From contig NZ_JARKMX010000008.1 in the NCBI RefSeq assembly GCF_029360705.1, positions 3,278,202 through 3,342,201 of the forward strand: a stretch of DNA of 64,000 nt, written 5' to 3'. Shown here piece by piece: positions 60,830-64,000 of the stretch. The position numbers and the translations under genes are program-made. This DNA comes from Paraflavitalea pollutisoli. Lineage in GTDB: Bacteria > Bacteroidota > Bacteroidia > Chitinophagales > Chitinophagaceae. The notes under the pieces were generated by a model. It saw only the letters and a list, made by a program, of their open reading frames with translations. It was not told the origin of the DNA and made no database searches. Within the stretch, counting starts at the first letter, position 1; the number at the start of each line of letters is the position of its first letter.

Positions 60830-61771
60830 ATGAAAAAGATTGAAGGACTCATTGCCGCTACGTTTTGCGGCTTCCGTGCCGATGGCAGTATCAACCTGGA
60901 GGTAATTCCCGTACTCGTAGAAAAACTGATCGCCGATGGCGTAAAGGGAATTTTTATTTGTGGCACGAATGGGGAAGGTCCAAACCTGACCATCGAAGAG
61001 CGTAAACAAATTGCAGAAGCGTATATCAAAGCGGTGCGCGGTCGTGTACTCGTGTTTGTACATGTTGGCCATACAGCCATTGCCGAATCGAAGAAGCTGG
61101 CCGCCCATGCAGCATCCATCGGCGCCGATGCCATTTCCTCAGTCGCCGCGTTCTATTTCAAACCGACCAGCGTAGAAAACCTGGTAGCTTGTATGGCGGA
61201 GATTGCGGCAGCAGCCCCTTCCCTGCCCTTCTACTACTACCATATTCCGGTGCTGACGGGCATCGTGATCGACATGACCGCCTTCCTGGCGCTGGCGGAA
61301 GAACGCATTCCCAACCTGGCGGGTATCAAGTATACTGCGGCGACCATTCATGAATACCAATCCTGCCTCAACTACAAGCAAGGAAAATACGATATCCTGT
61401 TTGGGTACGATGAGCTGTTGTTGCCTGCGCTGGCCGTGGGTGCCCGTGGCGCGATTGGCAGCACGTATACTTTTGCTACGCCGCTGTATCGCAAGGTGAT
61501 GGAATGTTATTTCAACAACCAGGCGGATGAGGCACGTCGCTGGCAGCTGCTGGCCGTGGAGATGATCCGCTGGTTTGCGCAGTTCCCGCCGATCCCTGCA
61601 CAGCGGGCGATCATGGAGTTGCTGGGCTATGAGCTGGGTGATTGCCGCTTGCCGCTGACACCGCTGACGGCTGCGCAAAAGCAAACACTGAAAAGTGGGC
61701 TGGATAAACTAAACTTCTTTAAAGAATTGGCAGCACTGCAAGAGGAAGCGCTTGCGGTGAACCACGCATAA
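60830..61771 (+). CDS. nanA: N-acetylneuraminate lyase
   Basis: 313 residues of the DHDPS/NAL aldolase family. GTNGEG (45-50) binds the carboxylate, Tyr137 lies in FYYYHIPVLTG and the Schiff-base lysine is Lys167 in AGIKYTA. The YYYHIPxLTG form is typical of the branch that includes the animal enzymes. It splits N-acetylneuraminate to N-acetylmannosamine and pyruvate. It starts two bases after the second sialidase gene and is last in the operon, followed by a terminator. Genes to process N-acetylmannosamine further are not in the window. Confidence 0.93.
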   Translation: MKKIEGLIAATFCGFRADGSINLEVIPVLVEKLIADGVKGIFICGTNGEGPNLTIEERKQIAEAYIKAVRGRVLVFVHVGHTAIAESKKLAAHAASIGADAISSVAAFYFKPTSVENLVACMAEIAAAAPSLPFYYYHIPVLTGIVIDMTAFLALAEERIPNLAGIKYTAATIHEYQSCLNYKQGKYDILFGYDELLLPALAVGARGAIGSTYTFATPLYRKVMECYFNNQADEARRWQLLAVEMIRWFAQFPPIPAQRAIMELLGYELGDCRLPLTPLTAAQKQTLKSGLDKLNFFKELAALQEEALAVNHA

Positions 61772-61794
61772 ATTTCGTTTCGCAATTCCCCCTA

Positions 61795-61834
61795 AGGTGG
61801 CAGGTATGCATGCAGGCATCCTGTCACCTTTTTT
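61795..61834 (+). terminator. Intrinsic terminator of the sialic acid operon
   Basis: Ten-base stem with one G-T pair (arms 61795-61804 and 61820-61829) followed by six T. Confidence 0.88.
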
Positions 61835-61905
61835 GTTGGTGTCGTCTTCGCCGATCATTTGCCCGGTACCGGCAACATGATCATCGATGAACTTTTACAG
61901 GGCAC

Positions 61906-61941
61906 AAAAAAGCCGGACGGCATTCAGGGTACCGACCGGCT
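61906..61941 (-). terminator. Intrinsic terminator of the small membrane protein gene
   Basis: AGCCGG/CCGGCT stem with inner CGG/CCG pairing; the minus strand ends in TTTTTTG. Confidence 0.8.
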
Positions 61942-61964
61942 GCTAACTATGATAGACCAATTGT

Positions 61965-62306
61965 TCAAATACTGGCAAGTGCTGCCGCAACTACCACGAG
62001 GTCGATCAACACACTGAAAAAGAAGACGGGTATGGTGATCCTGGTAGGCATAGCCGCCAGGTTTACGATGAGCGAGATAGCCATCGCAAACAGGGCTGCC
62101 ATGAAAAGGACGAGGTTCATACCGGCAAGCGATACGAATAAGATGGTGATAGGGGTAATGGCACAGCCGAAACCACCGAGGGCGATGGCGAGCCACATAA
62201 ACCTGTTTTCTTCCTGGCCTTTGGCCCAATCGATGAAGCGTGTCCAGAGGCCAGTATGTTGTGCGGTATAAGAAGTTTGAACGGAAGGATGAATTGTTGT
62301 TGCCAT
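61965..62306 (-). CDS. Small membrane protein of unknown function
   Basis: 113 residues with three transmembrane helices (FMWLAIALGGFGCAITPITI, then VLFMAALFAMAISLIVNLAAM and IPVFFFSVLIDLVVVAAALA) after a cytosolic N-terminal 35 residues. No family recognised beyond a general Bacteroidota membrane protein. The ATG at 62306 is chosen; the longer frame to 62423 would run into the hemN stop and has no helix. It carries its own terminator. Confidence 0.7.
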   Translation of the reverse strand: MATTIHPSVQTSYTAQHTGLWTRFIDWAKGQEENRFMWLAIALGGFGCAITPITILFVSLAGMNLVLFMAALFAMAISLIVNLAAMPTRITIPVFFFSVLIDLVVVAAALASI

Positions 62307-62419
62307 AACGGTTCGTTTTTTACAACTCAAAGATCGCTCGCGTACAGTTCCTGAAAGTTGACTACGGTTGTCTGCCGGGATGATCTTGATCAGGGTGGGA
62401 TGACGTAGCGCAGGTTTCC

Positions 62420-63775
62420 TCAAATCGCCTTGCTAAACACCTGCACACCATCAGTTAAGTGCGCGTCGAAGGCCGCGCAGACATGGCGCAGGAAATAGTG
62501 GCCTAGCTCTGTGAGGCGGATATGCTTACCCTTCGAGACGATTAAGCCATCCGCTTCAAGCGCTTCCAGGCGGAAAAAACAATACTCCGCCAGCGCGGGC
62601 ACATCCACCGCCCTGATCCGCGTTTGCCCCTTACAACTGATATCCAGTATATAACGACGCACCGCCACTTCTTCCTCATTCAAAATATACCCTTTCCTTA
62701 CCGGCAACTCACCCGCCTGTACCCGTGTATAATAATCATGCAGGGTCTTTTCATTCTGGGCAAACGCATCCCCCGCATCACTGATCGACGACACTCCCAA
62801 TCCGACCAACAAACCAGTATGCTGTGTAGTATAGCCCATAAAATTGCGGTGTAGCGTACCTGCCTGCCAGGCCTGGTACAGTTCATCGGAAGGTAGTGCA
62901 AAATGATCCATACCGATATCGGCATATCCTGCCTGTGTAAGTAATTCACGTCCCAGCTGATACAAGGCCAATTTAAGCGCTGCATCGGGCAGATGCCCCT
63001 CATGAAACAGGCGCTGTGCGCGGCTTGTCCACGGCACATGGGCATAACTGTAAAACGCGATGCGGTCGGGCCGCAAGGCGATCACTTCCTGGATGGTACG
63101 TTCCATGCTCGCGAGGGTCTGTAGAGGCAATCCATAGATGAGATCGAAATTAACAGAGCTATACCCCAATTCCCGCGCTTCCCGTGTAGCGCGGTATACA
63201 TTCTCCAGCGGCTGCACGCGGTTGATGATGAGCTGCACCGTGGGGTCATTGTCCTGCACGCCATAACTGATGCGACGAAAGCCGAGCTCCGCCAACGTTT
63301 GCAAATGCTCCCGGGTAGTATTGTTGGGATGCCCTTCGACGGAGAAAGCATGATCGGGATGGATATCGCAACCCTCCAGCAGCGTGGTGATCAGCTTGTG
63401 CAAATTGGCCGCATTAAAAAACGTCGGCGTGCCACCTCCCAGGTGCAGTTCGCGCACCAATGGCCTGCCCGTCATCTGTTGGCGGTACAGTTGCCATTCT
63501 GCGAGGATTGCCTCCATATACTCCTCTTCTACACGATGGTTGGTGGTGATCTTTTTGTTGCACCCGCAGTACGTACAGAGTGATTCGCAGAATGGCAGGT
63601 GCAGGTACAGGGAAATACCCCGGGTAGTGTTCTCCCGTTGATACGCAGCGACAAACGCATCGCGCCAGCGTTCAACGCCTATTTCGGGTTCCCATACCGG
63701 TACGGTGGGGTAACTGGTATAGCGGGGCACGGGACGGTTGTACCGCTCCAATAATGCAGGATCGATGTGCAGCAT
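62420..63775 (-). CDS. hemN: Oxygen-independent coproporphyrinogen III oxidase
   Basis: 451-residue radical SAM enzyme of the HemN type. PRYTSYPTVPVW is near the start, the 4Fe-4S motif CxxxCxxC (Cys63, Cys67, Cys70) is followed by the extra GC typical of true HemN, HLGGGTPTF is the SAM-binding GGE-like segment, and a C-terminal HemN_C domain (ILDISCKGQTRI) ends the protein. It converts coproporphyrinogen III to protoporphyrinogen IX anaerobically in heme synthesis. Single gene. Confidence 0.95.
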   Translation of the reverse strand: MLHIDPALLERYNRPVPRYTSYPTVPVWEPEIGVERWRDAFVAAYQRENTTRGISLYLHLPFCESLCTYCGCNKKITTNHRVEEEYMEAILAEWQLYRQQMTGRPLVRELHLGGGTPTFFNAANLHKLITTLLEGCDIHPDHAFSVEGHPNNTTREHLQTLAELGFRRISYGVQDNDPTVQLIINRVQPLENVYRATREARELGYSSVNFDLIYGLPLQTLASMERTIQEVIALRPDRIAFYSYAHVPWTSRAQRLFHEGHLPDAALKLALYQLGRELLTQAGYADIGMDHFALPSDELYQAWQAGTLHRNFMGYTTQHTGLLVGLGVSSISDAGDAFAQNEKTLHDYYTRVQAGELPVRKGYILNEEEVAVRRYILDISCKGQTRIRAVDVPALAEYCFFRLEALEADGLIVSKGKHIRLTELGHYFLRHVCAAFDAHLTDGVQVFSKAI

Positions 63776-63851
63776 GGCACAAAATTACCTTGCCAACGCT
63801 GCGCCGGGCATGACCAGCGTCAGGTCGCCTCCTTATAATGATCAACTCATG

Positions 63852-63884
63852 AAAACGGCCCCGTTACCAGTAGTAACAGGGCCG
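63852..63884 (-). terminator. Intrinsic terminator of the gene entering from the right
   Basis: Twelve-base stem with one mismatch (arms 63856-63867 and 63873-63884), loop CAGTA, followed on the minus strand by TTTTC. Confidence 0.8.
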
Positions 63885-63904
63885 CGTTCGAATTGGACAA
63901 TCAA

Positions 63905-64000
63905 TTATTGGGTGATCTTGTTTTTCAAGAATCGCTCCGCGTAGGCCCGCTCCAAACTTTCACGTTGATCAGGATGCGCGATGCTGATGAGCGCCTTCGC
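63905..64000 (-). CDS. C-terminus of a probable acetyl-CoA hydrolase/transferase (partial)
   Basis: Only the last 31 codons are inside the window. ALISIAHPDQRESLERA, followed by YAERF, resembles the conserved end of acetyl-CoA hydrolase/CoA-transferase family proteins, which move CoA between acetate and other acids. The stop TAA is at 63905-63907. The assignment rests on this short tail alone. Confidence 0.5.
   Translation of the reverse strand, partial: AKALISIAHPDQRESLERAYAERFLKNKITQ

Overview
The window looks like a chromosome segment of a Bacteroidota bacterium, most likely family Chitinophagaceae. The reasons are a SusC/SusD polysaccharide-utilisation locus, the FtsK-LolA gene order, 7TM-DISM and propeller-type sensor kinases, many lipoproteins with CKK-type N-termini, and promoters of the TTTG / TAnnTTTG type. 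No rRNA, tRNA, CRISPR array, integrase or complete insertion sequence was seen.

Layout. Positions 1-20.4 kb hold mostly housekeeping genes: a thioredoxin-fold lipoprotein, ubiX, lolA, ftsK, a sensor kinase, DUF423, an unusual GNAT-shikimate kinase fusion, gcdH, an ECF sigma/anti-sigma/adhesin-like operon, YCII and YjbR proteins, pyrF-kynU-SDR, a glycerophosphodiesterase, a PaiB-like flavoprotein and the Mrp Fe-S carrier. Positions 20.5-23.6 kb hold an apparent orphan transcription unit (promoter and terminator, no convincing ORF) and groES-groEL, with a reiterated upstream motif. Positions 23.8-29.4 kb are an accessory stretch with paralogous four-helix membrane proteins, a SymE-like toxin cassette preceded by a highly foldable non-coding segment, and a medium-chain dehydrogenase.

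Positions 29.4-40.1 kb form a visibly AT-richer island. It carries a tight forward operon (DNA methyltransferase, DEAD-like helicase, GIY-YIG nuclease) facing a reverse operon of two D-x13-ENK (PD-(D/E)xK-like) proteins and a small GIY-YIG protein. This is the best candidate in the window for a poorly described restriction or anti-phage system. The helicase C-terminus and the nuclease N-terminus share a GRLPE module.

Positions 40-43.9 kb hold a phosphoesterase, small lipoproteins and an apparently 5'-truncated VWD-lectin protein. Positions 44-61.8 kb are devoted to sialic acid: a LytTR two-component pair, an MFS permease, a NanM-type mutarotase, a FadR-type regulator, SusC, SusD, a sialidase, a PKD/LamG surface protein, a second sialidase and N-acetylneuraminate lyase. 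A palindrome with core GTACTAC lies at the start-site region of both divergent promoters, and a degenerate copy lies before the regulator gene, so the sequence itself suggests a regulon. The window ends with a small membrane protein, hemN and the 3' end of a probable CoA-transferase gene.

Three further structural themes run through the window. A short transcript-like element (ribosome-binding-site-like box, six-codon MVN... ORF, terminator) occurs three times. Octamer tandem repeats AGGCAnnn occupy at least five intergenic gaps. Intrinsic terminators mark most transcription unit ends.
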